The position numbers and the translations under genes are program-made. The notes under the pieces were generated by a model that was not told where the DNA came from, ran no database searches, and worked only from the letters and a program-made list of their open reading frames with translations. Below are positions 17,408-28,106 of a DNA stretch of 64,000 bases, piece after piece. Each line of letters begins with the position of its first letter. The stretch's first letter is position 1. The DNA comes from an uncultured Oscillospiraceae bacterium (GTDB lineage: Bacteria > Bacillota > Clostridia > Oscillospirales > Oscillospiraceae), in contig CALWXC010000001.1 in assembly GCA_944385415.1 (NCBI GenBank), positions 62,001 through 126,000 of the forward strand, given 5' to 3'.

Positions 17408-18228
17408 GGTTGCAGTCTCCTCGTAAAGTCTTCTAAGGTGCGGGGGTACTGGGCCGGGGGCAGCTGGGGGAAGAGCAGCTGGGACACGGCGAACAGCTCC
17501 GGTTTATGGAGTCCCGCCTGGGAAAGCAATGCATCATCGGAGAAAATCTCCTCGATGGGACCGTCCCGGAGAATCTGCCCGCCGGTGACCACCACGGCAC
17601 GGGTGGCCCAGCGCCAGGCAAAGGACACATCATGGGTGGACACCACCAGGGCAAGGCCCTGCTCATGGAGCTGGGCCAGAGTGACTTCCAGCAAATCCGT
17701 ATGGCCGGGGTCCAGGGAGGCCGTGGGCTCGTCAAAGAGAATGACCTGGGATTCCATGGCCAGAATGTCGGCAATGGTGACCCGCTTTTTTTCACCGCCG
17801 GACAGGTATTGGGGCGGCTGGTCCAGATAGCGGGTGACGTTCATGGCGGCGGCGGCATCCTCCACGGCCCGTGCCACCCGGTCCTGGGGCAGCCCCAGGT
17901 TCATGGGGCCAAAGGAGATTTCACTGCGGACCGACGCGCCCAGCAGCTGCTCCTCCGGGTTCTGGAACACCAGACCCACGGTTTGCCGCAGCTGCCGCAG
18001 GGATTGGCCCTTGTGGACCACGGGCTGACCGTTTAACAGCACCTGACCCGATTCCGGTGCCAGAACGCCGTTGCACAGCAGCAGCAGCGTGGACTTGCCC
18101 GCGCCGTTGGAACCCAGCAGGGCCACCCGTTCGCCGCGGTCCACGGAGAAATCGGCGTGGTACAGCGCGGGCGTGTCGCCCTGATAGGTGTAGGACACGT
18201 TTTGCAGTTGCAGGATTGGAGGATTCAT
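17404..18228 (-). CDS. cbiO: Cobalt ECF transporter ATPase CbiO
   Basis: CbiO is the ATPase of the CbiMNQO energy-coupling-factor cobalt importer. The 274 residues carry Walker A (LLGSNGAGKSTLLLLCNG), Q-loop (GLVFQNPEEQLLG), signature LSGGEKKRVTIADIL, Walker B QVILFDEPTASLD and the switch His in LVVSTHDVSFA. The QNPEEQL sequence is typical of ECF ATPases. The start overlaps the cbiQ stop by ATGA. Confidence 0.95.
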   Translation of the reverse strand: MNPPILQLQNVSYTYQGDTPALYHADFSVDRGERVALLGSNGAGKSTLLLLCNGVLAPESGQVLLNGQPVVHKGQSLRQLRQTVGLVFQNPEEQLLGASVRSEISFGPMNLGLPQDRVARAVEDAAAAMNVTRYLDQPPQYLSGGEKKRVTIADILAMESQVILFDEPTASLDPGHTDLLEVTLAQLHEQGLALVVSTHDVSFAWRWATRAVVVTGGQILRDGPIEEIFSDDALLSQAGLHKPELFAVSQLLFPQLPPAQYPRTLEDFTRRLQP

Positions 18229-19145
18229 CCGCGCCCCAGCCTTTCCAGCAGGGCCGCTGCCAGAGGCAGGGCCACCAGGACGGCGGCGCTGCCCAGGTGA
18301 CCGGCCCGCAGCGGTGATTTTTGTTCCAGAAACCGCAGTTTCCCTTCGTAGCAGCGGGACTGCATGGCGTCGAAGGACGCTGATGCCCGCTGAAAGGACG
18401 ACACCAACAGGCTCGTCATAATGGAGGCCGTGGTGGTGAAGCTGCGGCGGAAGGTGCCGTAGCCCAGCCGGGCCGCGGCGGCAATTTTCATCTGGGACAG
18501 TGTCCCGGACAACACGAAGATGTAGCGGTAAATGAGATACATCAGCTCAATGAGCAATTCCGGCACATGGACCCGACCCAATGCGGCAATGAGCTGAGGC
18601 ATGGGAGTGGACAGGCACAGGGCGTACAGGCAGGACACAGAGGCCGCCGCGCCGGTGAGGATCACCAGGGTGGACGTCTGGGCCTGGGCCGGAATGGTGA
18701 GATAGACCCCGAAGCAGGGGAGACTGACCACGCCGCCGGGGACGGCGTCAAAGTCGAAAAGCAGGGCCAGACCGCTGAGCAGCACAAAGGTCAGCGGCGT
18801 CAGAAACAGGCGGGCCCAGGTCCGGGCCGGGGTTCTGCCTGCCAGCACCGTCACCGCCGCCGTCAGGACCCACACCAGCAGGCTCACCAGGGGGGAGCGG
18901 GCGGCCAGGGTCAGAACGATGAGGGCGAGGGCGGTCAGGGCCTTCAGTCCGGCCGGTACGCTGTGGAGCCGGGACTGAAGGGCATAGTAGTCGATGGCGG
19001 TCCAGTCGTCGTGGCTGTGACCATGCCGCAGGGGCAGCCAGAGCAAACCGGCGGCAATTGCGGCGGCGATCAGGGCCAGGGCCGGGGACAGACGTCCCAC
19101 AGCCAGCCCCCAGACGATGACCGCGCCCAGGAGGGCCCGCAGCAT
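18225..19145 (-). CDS. cbiQ: Cobalt ECF transporter transmembrane subunit CbiQ
   Basis: CbiQ is the membrane coupling protein between CbiO and CbiM. The 306-residue protein opens with two hydrophobic helices (AVIVWGLAVGRLSPALALIAAAIAAG, split by a short turn), continues with the T component core, and has the coupling region RLGYGTFRRSFTTTASIMTSLLVSSFQRASASFDAMQSRCYEGKL with Ala-rich motifs. It is longer than most CbiQ proteins because of the N-terminal helices. It starts 3 bases after the cbiN stop. Confidence 0.92.
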   Translation of the reverse strand: MLRALLGAVIVWGLAVGRLSPALALIAAAIAAGLLWLPLRHGHSHDDWTAIDYYALQSRLHSVPAGLKALTALALIVLTLAARSPLVSLLVWVLTAAVTVLAGRTPARTWARLFLTPLTFVLLSGLALLFDFDAVPGGVVSLPCFGVYLTIPAQAQTSTLVILTGAAASVSCLYALCLSTPMPQLIAALGRVHVPELLIELMYLIYRYIFVLSGTLSQMKIAAAARLGYGTFRRSFTTTASIMTSLLVSSFQRASASFDAMQSRCYEGKLRFLEQKSPLRAGHLGSAAVLVALPLAAALLERLGRG

Positions 19146-19148
19146 GGC

Positions 19149-19451
19149 TTACTCGGTCTGCCCGGCGCTGCGGTACTTCCGCCGGGCTACGAGATAGCCC
19201 AGGCCGAAGCAGACGACACCGGCGCCAATGGCGGCCTGGAGGGCAAAGAGCAAACTCTCGGTTTCGCCGCCGGGGGGTTCCAGAATGCTGGAGGCCCAGG
19301 GCTCATAATCGGGGTCAATGGCGGTGATGGCTTCCTCCGCCTGGCCGTCGGCGCCGCCGAACTCGGAGTCCTTAATGGTCAGCAGGGGCACACAGACGAT
19401 GACGGCGCACAGCAGCAGCAAAACAACGATAATCAGTCCGTTCTTTTTCAT
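19149..19451 (-). CDS. cbiN: Cobalt transport auxiliary protein CbiN
   Basis: CbiN is a small two-helix protein that assists CbiM. The 100 residues have an N-terminal helix ([19 protein letters not shown]), an outside loop with [26 protein letters not shown] in pieces typical of CbiN, and a second helix ([21 protein letters not shown]) ending in a basic tail. It overlaps the cbiM stop by ATGA, and a GGGAGG site lies in the end of cbiM. Confidence 0.93.
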   Translation of the reverse strand: MKKNGLIIVVLLLLCAVIVCVPLLTIKDSEFGGADGQAEEAITAIDPDYEPWASSILEPPGGETESLLFALQAAIGAGVVCFGLGYLVARRKYRSAGQTE

Positions 19452-20200
19452 GCGGCGGCACCTCCCAGGTAGCCCAGCTCCTTCAATTCGGGACGGGCGA
19501 GGTTTTCCAGCGCCAGGACCACAACCACAGTCAGCAGGCCCTCCACGATGGCCAGGGGCACCTGGGTCACGGCGAAAATGCCCAGGAATTCCGTCAGGGA
19601 CCCGACAAAACCGCCGGTGGCCGACGGATGGGCCAGGGCCAGCTGAATGCTGGTGACCACATAGGTCAGCAGATCGCCCAGGGCGGCGGCCAGAAACACG
19701 CCGATTTTACGGTTGACATGGAGCTTACGGCACAGGGCATAGACGCCGAAGCTGACAAAGGGACCGGCGATGGCCATGGAGAAGGTGTTGGCGCCCAGGG
19801 TGGTGAGGCCGCCGTGGGCCAGCAGCACCGCCTGGAACAGCAGAACAATCAGGCCCAGCACCGCCATGGGAGCAGGCCCGAACAGAATCGCGCCCAGGCC
19901 GGTGCCGGTGGGATGGCTGGAGGAGCCGGACACACTGGGGAGTTTGAGGGCCGACAGCAGGAAGCAGTACGCGCCTGCCATGGCCAGCAGCAGCAGGGTT
20001 TTGCGGTGGGTTTCCACGATTTTGCGGATACGGGCGATGCCCAGAACCAGGAAGGGCAGACAGACCACGCCCCAGACCACACTGTGGCTCAGGGGCAGAT
20101 AGCCCTCCATGATGTGCATGGCTCCGGCGGGGACGGCCAGACAGAAGGCCGCGGCCAGAACCAGGGTCAGGCCGAACAATCGGCGTTCCATGGGTTTCAT
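19448..20200 (-). CDS. cbiM: Cobalt ECF transporter substrate-binding subunit CbiM
   Basis: CbiM is the membrane substrate-capture subunit. The 250 residues start with an N-terminal hydrophobic segment, then [17 protein letters not shown], whose Met-His pair becomes the mature N-terminus and binds the metal. Further helices contain [22 protein letters not shown], split here by helix turns, with the conserved His. The start at 20200 follows AAGGAGTATCATCCCT. It is the first gene behind the cobalamin riboswitch, as expected for a cobalt importer under B12 control. Confidence 0.95.
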   Translation of the reverse strand: MKPMERRLFGLTLVLAAAFCLAVPAGAMHIMEGYLPLSHSVVWGVVCLPFLVLGIARIRKIVETHRKTLLLLAMAGAYCFLLSALKLPSVSGSSSHPTGTGLGAILFGPAPMAVLGLIVLLFQAVLLAHGGLTTLGANTFSMAIAGPFVSFGVYALCRKLHVNRKIGVFLAAALGDLLTYVVTSIQLALAHPSATGGFVGSLTEFLGIFAVTQVPLAIVEGLLTVVVVLALENLARPELKELGYLGGAAA

Positions 20201-20237
20201 AGGGATGATACTCCTTTTCTCTTTGCGCGGGAGAACG

Positions 20238-20271
20238 GAAAAAAGCCCATTTCCAGGAAGGAAATGGGCTT
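20238..20271 (-). terminator. Intrinsic terminator of the cobalamin riboswitch (expression platform)
   Basis: On the minus strand an 11-bp perfect stem AGCCCATTTCC / GGAAATGGGCT (20244-20254 with 20260-20270) and a 5-nt loop are followed directly by a U run (20239-20243). It sits between the riboswitch core and cbiM, about 40 bases before the ATG. Ligand binding upstream would favour this hairpin and end transcription before the operon. Confidence 0.88.
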
Positions 20272-20284
20272 GCAATCGTCCGTT

Positions 20285-20460
20285 TACGCGCAGGACCGAT
20301 GTGGGCGCCAATCCATACCTCGTGGATCGATCGAACCGGCGCGGAGTCGGTGTTCTGGCTGCAAAGGAGCGACCTTTGTCACAGTGGCGGGACCGCGAGG
20401 GATTTTCACCCTACTTCCCCGAATTTCCGCACACAATCTGGTGAGAACGGCGCGGAAACG
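20285..20460 (-). promoter_or_regulatory. Cobalamin (AdoCbl) riboswitch
   Basis: Read on the minus strand, the core elements occur in the known order: GGGTGAAAATCCC (20399-20411), CGCGGTCCCGCCACTGTGA (20379-20397), then a B12-box-like AGCCAGAACACCGACTC (20344-20360). These match the conserved cobalamin riboswitch core. The outer limits are estimated from flanking complementarity. It lies between a consensus promoter and a terminator hairpin ahead of cbiM, so B12 is expected to shut off the whole cobalt uptake and synthesis operon. Confidence 0.92.
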
Positions 20461-20493
20461 CGAACGCGCCGCCTCATGAAATTGTCACGGTAA

Positions 20494-20522
20494 AGTATAC
20501 AACCACACGGGCCGCAAGTCAA
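20494..20522 (-). promoter_or_regulatory. sigma70-type promoter of the cbi/cob operon
   Basis: On the minus strand TTGACT (20517-20522), a spacer of exactly 17 nt and TATACT (20494-20499). The predicted start of transcription lies near 20487, just before the riboswitch. No other promoter of comparable quality was seen within the tightly packed genes downstream. Confidence 0.75.
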
Positions 20523-20547
20523 GATTGCGGCGGGAAATTATCCGTTT

Positions 20548-21135
20548 TCACAGAGGGAATACGGCCCGGAATCCCAGGGCGCCCAGGGAATAGGCAAAGA
20601 TCATCAGAGGGCGGCAGGTGACGGTAATCAGGGCAAATTTTTTCCAGCTCATGCCGGTGGTACCGGCCAGAAAGCAGAGAAAGTCGTCGGGCAGGCCCGG
20701 CAGAAAAATGGCCAGGGCAAAGAGCCGGTCAAACCGGCGGCTCTCATGGGTCCAGCGCTCGTATTTTTCGTGGAGCTTTTTGGAAAAGAGCTTATTCAGC
20801 AGCGGTTTGCCCCAGTTGCGGGCCATGGCAAAGGCCACGAAGGAGCCCAGGGAGATGCCCACATAGTTGAGCACGAAGCCCAGCCAGGGACCGAAGAGCA
20901 GGACCCCCGCCAGACAGCTGACGCCGCCGGGCAGAATGGGGATGACCACCTGCACGGCCTGGAGCACCAGAAACAGTGTGGTGGCGCTGCCGCCGTAGTT
21001 GGTGAGAAAGTCCTGCAATGCCTCCTTGGACTGGAAGACGCCCTTACGCCACAGCCAGATCCCCAGGGCCACGCAGAGGACAAACAGCGCCATGGACGCT
21101 GCGTTCATCAGTTTTTTCAATCGGTTATGGTCCAT
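20548..21135 (-). CDS. TVP38/TMEM64 (DedA-like, VTT domain) membrane protein
   Basis: This 195-residue protein has an N-terminal helix, then the VTT-domain marks: a hydrophobic segment ending VIPILPGGVSCLAGVLLFGPWLGF, GISLGSFVAFAMARNWGKPLL, and FLPGLPDDFLCFLAGTTGMSW with its conserved P-D. Members are thought to move lipids between membrane leaflets. The ATG follows GAAAGGAGCCCGTACCC. The stop precedes the cobalamin operon promoter by about 25 bases. There is no clear functional tie to its neighbours. Confidence 0.85.
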   Translation of the reverse strand: MDHNRLKKLMNAASMALFVLCVALGIWLWRKGVFQSKEALQDFLTNYGGSATTLFLVLQAVQVVIPILPGGVSCLAGVLLFGPWLGFVLNYVGISLGSFVAFAMARNWGKPLLNKLFSKKLHEKYERWTHESRRFDRLFALAIFLPGLPDDFLCFLAGTTGMSWKKFALITVTCRPLMIFAYSLGALGFRAVFPL

Positions 21136-21224
21136 GGGTACGGGCTCCTTTCCGGTGGGATGGGTTGCTTCTATTGTACCCCTCCCATCCTTAAAAGAAA
21201 AGTACCTGGAGGATTAAGTTTCCA

Positions 21225-21917
21225 TTAACCCAGTCCGGAAAACAGGGGGGCCAGAATGACGGTCATGATACCGGCCACCACAATGGTTAAACCGCTCATG
21301 GCGCCTTCGATTTCGCCCAGCTCCAGGGCGTGGGCCGTACCGATGGCGTGGATGCTGTTGCCGATGGCCAGACCCTTGGCCACAGGATGGGTGACCTTGA
21401 GCAGCTTCAGCACCACATCTACAATGACCACGCCGAACAGGCCCGTAATCATGACGCCCAGGGAGATGATGCCCTCCAGGCCGCCCAGCTGGGTACCGAC
21501 GCCCAGGGCGATGGCCGTGGTGACGGATTTGGGCTGTAAAGAGTGGTAAATCTCCGGTGTCAGATGGAGCAGCCGGGACATGACGGCGACGGTGACGGCA
21601 CAGGCGACACATCCGGCGCCCACGCTGATGACAATGGCCTGCCAGTGGCGGCGCAGGAGCTGTAACTGCCGGTACAGGGGCACGGCCAGACAGACGGTGG
21701 ACGGTGTCAGCAGCCAGGTCAGATGGGAAGCGCCCTTGGTGTAGGCGTCGTAGTCGATGTCCAGAAGCACGATGGTGGCGATGGTCAGAATGGAGGCAAT
21801 CAGCAGGGGATTGACCAGGGGAGAGGGGAAGCGGCGGCGGAGCCAGGTGCCGAACCAGAAATAGATCACACTGAGCACCATACCGAAGTAGGCCGATTCC
21901 CAGAGAATTTCATTCAT
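21225..21917 (-). CDS. lrgB: LrgB/CidB family membrane protein
   Basis: This 230-residue protein has about six helices and the LrgB marks LLTPSTVCLAVPLYRQ, LQPKSVTTAIALGVGTQLGG and GNSIHAIGTAHALELGEIEGAMSGL. LrgAB/CidAB proteins affect murein hydrolase export or cell death, and in several bacteria act in pyruvate or other metabolite transport. The start follows AAAGGAGGGCCGGAAGC and overlaps the end of lrgA by 8 bases. Confidence 0.92.
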   Translation of the reverse strand: MNEILWESAYFGMVLSVIYFWFGTWLRRRFPSPLVNPLLIASILTIATIVLLDIDYDAYTKGASHLTWLLTPSTVCLAVPLYRQLQLLRRHWQAIVISVGAGCVACAVTVAVMSRLLHLTPEIYHSLQPKSVTTAIALGVGTQLGGLEGIISLGVMITGLFGVVIVDVVLKLLKVTHPVAKGLAIGNSIHAIGTAHALELGEIEGAMSGLTIVVAGIMTVILAPLFSGLG

Positions 21918-22272
21918 GCTTCCGGCCCTCCTTTCGCGTTACCAGGGCCTGGGCCACCACGCCGGTGATAATCATGACCACCAGGGTGCTGACGACGCAG
22001 ACCAGAGCCACGGCCAACAGACTGTCGGCTACGCTGTCGAAGATGGGCAGTACGCTGACGGCGGGGGCGATGAACAGCATGGGCATGATCTGGATGAGAA
22101 AGTCTGCTGCCTTTTCGATGTGATGGAGTTTGACCACACCGGTAATCAGCAGCACCAGCAACAGCAGAAGGCCGTAGACGCTGCCGGGAATGGGCAGGGG
22201 GACGACCAGGCTCAGCAGTTCGCCCACAAAGGATACGGCGGCGATAATCAGAAATTGAAACATGTAAGTCAT
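21910..22272 (-). CDS. lrgA: LrgA/CidA family membrane protein
   Basis: This 120-residue protein has four helices and the LrgA signature PLPIPGSVYGLLLLLVLL followed by KAADFLIQIMPMLFIAPAVS. It is the partner of LrgB and resembles a holin in topology. The ATG at 22272 lies behind GGGAGGTATCGCAAACT; a second ATG three codons later is possible. A LytSR or other regulator gene is not next to it. Confidence 0.9.
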   Translation of the reverse strand: MTYMFQFLIIAAVSFVGELLSLVVPLPIPGSVYGLLLLLVLLITGVVKLHHIEKAADFLIQIMPMLFIAPAVSVLPIFDSVADSLLAVALVCVVSTLVVMIITGVVAQALVTRKEGRKHE

Positions 22273-22294
22273 AGTTTGCGATACCTCCCGGGAT

Positions 22295-22323
22295 AGTATA
22301 CGGCGCAGGGCCGCCCGGTACAA
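22295..22323 (-). promoter_or_regulatory. sigma70-type promoter of lrgAB
   Basis: Minus-strand TTGTAC (22318-22323), 17-nt spacer, TATACT (22295-22300), ending a few bases before the lrgA ribosome-binding site, which makes the leader very short. Confidence 0.6.
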
Positions 22324-22364
22324 GAGTAGAAGTCCGATTACACACTATGTATCGGTAGAAAACA

Positions 22365-22590
22365 GTGAAAAGTTTTACTCGATTTTTTTCAAAAAATCGT
22401 GAGGTCCAGGGGCAAAGCCCCGGTCGCCCGTCGCAACGGGCGAAATACCCACGCCGCGCACGGCGTGAAATACCCGCCCGCTGCAGCGGGCGAAATACCC
22501 CCATCGTCCCAAAGCGCCATCCGCAGATGGCGCAATCCCCGGCCAAAGGCCATGGTCCGCGCCGCTGCCCCTGCGGGGTGGACGGCGGGG
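22365..22590 (-). repeat. Hairpin-array repeat, copy A (three 25-nt units)
   Basis: Three 18-nt perfect palindromes, each followed by the constant linker AAATACC, make a tandem array with a 25-nt period: CGCCCGTCGCAACGGGCG (22425-22442), CACGCCGCGCACGGCGTG (22450-22467) and CGCCCGCTGCAGCGGGCG (22475-22492). On one side is the 20-nt palindrome GCGCCATCCGCAGATGGCGC (22514-22533). On the other is a CCAGGGGCAAAGCCCCGG hairpin and the AT-rich end motif, which reads AAAAAAATCGAGTAAAACTT on the minus strand (22367-22399). The order is inverted relative to copies at 30.0, 34.3 and 44.3 kb. No coding sequence is supported. Confidence 0.85.
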
Positions 22591-22629
22591 GCCATCAACC
22601 ATCACCGCACCGGGTGGCGTTTACCGGCG

Positions 22630-22860
22630 GGCAGGCATGGAGTCCGCTCCGTAGGGCGCGGCATCCCTGAGCGCCCGCACCGCACCCCATCCGGGGCCGT
22701 CAAGGATGCCGGCCCCTACGGTATGTATATTCCATGGTGCGTCCCGGCGGCGGGACACACAGGTCCCGCCCTACAGTCTATGTGGGCCGTCCGTACAGGG
22801 TGGAATTGCCTGCCACACGGCGAATGCGGGCACGCCGCAAGTGCTTTGCAGCGTGCCCGC
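22630..22860. repeat. Long-hairpin (TAGGGCG) dispersed repeat, copy A
   Basis: A near-palindromic element of 69 nt (22651-22719) starts GTAGGGCGCGGCATCCCTGA and ends with the complementary arm ATGCCGGCCCCTAC, with a GCACCGCACCCCATCC loop. Beside it, 22745-22783 is an arm pair around GCGGGACACACAGGTCCCGC. Closely similar blocks occur at 29.57-29.88 and 33.9-34.19 kb. The rest of 22,590-22,870 up to the atpC stop shows no convincing gene. Confidence 0.75.
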
Positions 22861-22870
22861 ACAGGGGGAT

Positions 22871-25583
<2,713 letters not shown>

Positions 25584-27092
25584 TTACGCCTCCCAACGGG
25601 CGGCAAACTCGTCGATGGCCTGCCGCAGGCTCTGGGAGACGTCGTCCGGCAGCTTCTTGCTGCGGTCGATGGAGTCCATGAATTCTCCGTGGACCTCATG
25701 GAGCCAGGGCAGCAGCTCCGTGACAAAGGACTGCATTTTGGCCACGGGAATTTTCTCCAGACCGTCGCAGCGGAGACTCAGCAGCAGCGCCGTCTGATCC
25801 GACAGCTTGAGGATGCGCTCCTTGGGCTGCTTCAGCAGCTCCGTCATGCGGACGCCCCGGTCCAGCAGCTTCTTGGTGGCGGCGTCCACGTCGGCGCCAA
25901 ACTGGGCAAACACGGCCATATCCCGGTACTGGGCCACCTCCAGACGGAGGCTGCCGGACACGGCCTTCATGGCCGGATGCTGGGCGGCGCGGCCCACACG
26001 GGACACGCTGAGGCCCACGTTGACGGCGGGCCGGACGCCGGAGTGGAACAGTTCGCTCTCGAGGAAAATCTGTCCGTCGGTGATGGAGATGACGTTGGTG
26101 GGGATGTAGGCGGAGATATCGCCGGCCATGGTCTCGATGATGGGCAGGGCAGTCATGGAACCGCCGCCCAGCTCGGGGCTCAGATGGGCCGCCCGCTCCA
26201 GCAGACGGGAGTGCAGATAGAACACGTCGCCGGGGTAGGCTTCACGGCCCGAGGGGCGGCGCAGCAGCAGGGACATGGTACGGTAGGCCGCGGCGTGCTT
26301 GGAGAGATCGTCGTAGACCACCAGAACGTCCTTGCCCTGGTGCATGAAGTATTCCGCCACGGCACAGGCGGCGTAGGGGGCCAGATACTGCATGGCGGCG
26401 CTGTCGGCGGCGGTGGACGCCACGACGACGCAGTGCTCCAGGGTGCCGCTCTCGGACAGGGTGGTTACCAGATTGGCCACGCTGGCGGCCTTCTGGCCGA
26501 TGGCGCAGTAGACGCAGATGACGCCCGTATCCTTCTGGTTGACCATGGCCGACAGGGCGATGGAGGTTTTACCGGTCTGACGGTCACCGATGATCAATTC
26601 ACGCTGGCCGCGGCCGATGGGGATCATGCTGTCCACGGCCAGGATGCCGGTCTCCATGGGGGTGTCCACGGGGGCGCGGTCCATGATGGCCGGGGCCGGG
26701 GACTCCACAGCCCGGGACTCCCGGGTGTGGAGGGGCTGGCCGTCCAGGGGACGGCCGATGGGGTCCACAATGCGGCCCAGCAGCTCCCTGCCCACGCCGA
26801 TATCGGCCACGCGGCCGGTGCCCTGGACAGGGGAGCCGGGGCGGACGGATTCGTTGCGGGTCAGCAGGGCGGCGCCCACGCTGTTGAGTCCCAGGTCCAG
26901 GGCAATGCCGTAGACATCGTTTTCAAATTGCAGCAGCTCGCCGTACTCGGCACGGCCCAGACCTGCCACCCGGACAATGCCGTCGGCGCAGGACTCCACG
27001 GTGCCGTAGTCGTAGCTGATCATCTCCGGCTGATAGTCCCGGCGCTTTTCCTTGAGGAAGGTTCCTAATGTGCTGGTATCGAAATTGAGCAT
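25584..27092 (-). CDS. atpA: F-type ATP synthase alpha subunit AtpA
   Basis: Alpha is the non-catalytic nucleotide-binding subunit that alternates with beta in F1. The 502 residues are the normal length. The P-loop ELIIGDRQTGKTSIAL, VYDDLSKHAAAYRTMSLLLRRPSGREAYPGD in segments, and NVISITDGQIFLESELFHSGVRPA with the arginine finger region are conserved. The N-terminus FDTSTLGTFLKEKRRDYQ still resembles the delta-binding helix, although this operon lacks a normal delta N-terminal domain. The start follows CGGGAGGGAACC. Confidence 0.96.
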   Translation of the reverse strand: MLNFDTSTLGTFLKEKRRDYQPEMISYDYGTVESCADGIVRVAGLGRAEYGELLQFENDVYGIALDLGLNSVGAALLTRNESVRPGSPVQGTGRVADIGVGRELLGRIVDPIGRPLDGQPLHTRESRAVESPAPAIMDRAPVDTPMETGILAVDSMIPIGRGQRELIIGDRQTGKTSIALSAMVNQKDTGVICVYCAIGQKAASVANLVTTLSESGTLEHCVVVASTAADSAAMQYLAPYAACAVAEYFMHQGKDVLVVYDDLSKHAAAYRTMSLLLRRPSGREAYPGDVFYLHSRLLERAAHLSPELGGGSMTALPIIETMAGDISAYIPTNVISITDGQIFLESELFHSGVRPAVNVGLSVSRVGRAAQHPAMKAVSGSLRLEVAQYRDMAVFAQFGADVDAATKKLLDRGVRMTELLKQPKERILKLSDQTALLLSLRCDGLEKIPVAKMQSFVTELLPWLHEVHGEFMDSIDRSKKLPDDVSQSLRQAIDEFAARWEA

Positions 27093-27104
27093 GGTTCCCT
27101 CCCG

Positions 27105-27785
27105 TTACGCCAGCTTCTGCTGCATGGCCGAAAGCTGGGTCACATAGCTGAAGTCGTATACCTTGCCGTCCACCAGGGCCGCAAAGCCGCCGATGAGGGA
27201 GGAGTCGATCTCGGTGGTCAGCTCCAGATGGCAGCCCAGGAGCCGCTCCAGACGGTCGATGATGGCGGACAGCTGTTCGACGTCGCAGGGAGCGGCCAGC
27301 TTCAGGATGCCCTTGCGGGAGCCCTCCTTGGGGGCGGACACCAGAATGTTGCGGCGGGCCTGCTCGTCAAAGCGCAGGACACGGCCGGCCATATCCACGG
27401 CCAGGTCGGCCAGTTCGCCCTTGACTTCGTCCATGGCACGCTGCTTCTCGAGAGCAGCCTCGCTGCGGGCCTTGGCCAGAATCTGGTCGGCCTCGGTCTT
27501 GGCCTCGTCGATGGTCTGCTGACCCACGGCCTGGGCCTTCTTGCGGCCGTCGGCAATCATCTGCTCACAGGTGGCCTGGACGTCCACCAGACGGGCGTCA
27601 TAATCGGCCTTGACCTTTTCGGCCTCGGTTTGCAGCCGCCGGGCCTCGGCCATTTCCTTTTGGACCCGCTCGGTGCGGGCGGCCATAAAGGCCATTACCG
27701 GCTTCCAGATCAAAACGCGGAGCAGGCCGTAAATAATCAAAATATTGACCAGATGGATGGCAATATCAATGGGATGAATGTCCAA
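27105..27785 (-). CDS. F-type ATP synthase b-delta chimera (AtpF with AtpH C-terminal domain)
   Basis: The 226-residue product joins two stator parts. Residues 1-150 look like subunit b: one membrane helix (HLVNILIIYGLLRVLIWKPV) and a long charged Ala/Glu-rich coiled coil. Residues 150-226 look like the C-terminal domain of delta (AAPCDVEQLSAIIDRLERLLG and LTTEIDSSLIGGFAALVDGKVYDFS). The N-terminal helical domain of delta, about 105 residues, which normally grips alpha, is missing and is not encoded elsewhere in the operon. The start is a TTG at 27785 behind GGAGAGGTAACAT. Confidence 0.88.
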   Translation of the reverse strand: MDIHPIDIAIHLVNILIIYGLLRVLIWKPVMAFMAARTERVQKEMAEARRLQTEAEKVKADYDARLVDVQATCEQMIADGRKKAQAVGQQTIDEAKTEADQILAKARSEAALEKQRAMDEVKGELADLAVDMAGRVLRFDEQARRNILVSAPKEGSRKGILKLAAPCDVEQLSAIIDRLERLLGCHLELTTEIDSSLIGGFAALVDGKVYDFSYVTQLSAMQQKLA

Positions 27786-27830
27786 ATGTTACCTCTCCTT
27801 TGCTGTAGAATGACGGGCGATGCCGCCGGA

Positions 27831-28055
27831 TCACATGGTGAACTTGATGATCAGAGCGGTGACAAAGCCGTAGATGGCGCAGGACTCGGTCAGGGCCAGG
27901 CCCAGCAGCAGGGTGGAGCTGATCTTGCCGGAGGCCTCAGGCTGACGGGCGGTGGCGTCGGCGGCCTTGCCGGTGGCGATGCCCATGCCGAGGCCAGCCA
28001 GGGCGCAGGGCAGCAGAGCCAGTGCAACAGCGATAGCAATCAATCCGGTTTCCAT
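27831..28055 (-). CDS. atpE: F-type ATP synthase c subunit AtpE
   Basis: The 74-residue hairpin forms the rotor ring. It has helix 1 (IAIAVALALLPCALAGLGMGIA), the polar loop GKAADATARQPEASGK and helix 2 with the ion-carrying carboxylate E57 in LALTESCAIYGF. The Gln of sodium-type rings (Q32 in Ilyobacter) is replaced by Met24, although Ser58 next to the Glu is kept. This suggests protons rather than sodium, not firmly. The ATG follows TGGAGGAATTTTATC. Confidence 0.93.
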   Translation of the reverse strand: METGLIAIAVALALLPCALAGLGMGIATGKAADATARQPEASGKISSTLLLGLALTESCAIYGFVTALIIKFTM

Positions 28056-28106
28056 GATAAAATTCCTCCAAAAATTATATAGTTTTCATTGAATGGGTAA
28101 ATAGAG

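Noticed and set aside
22425..22499. CRISPR array
   Set aside because: The regular 25-nt period suggested one, but the constant part is only 7 nt, the varying part is always a perfect palindrome, there are three units and no cas gene is present.
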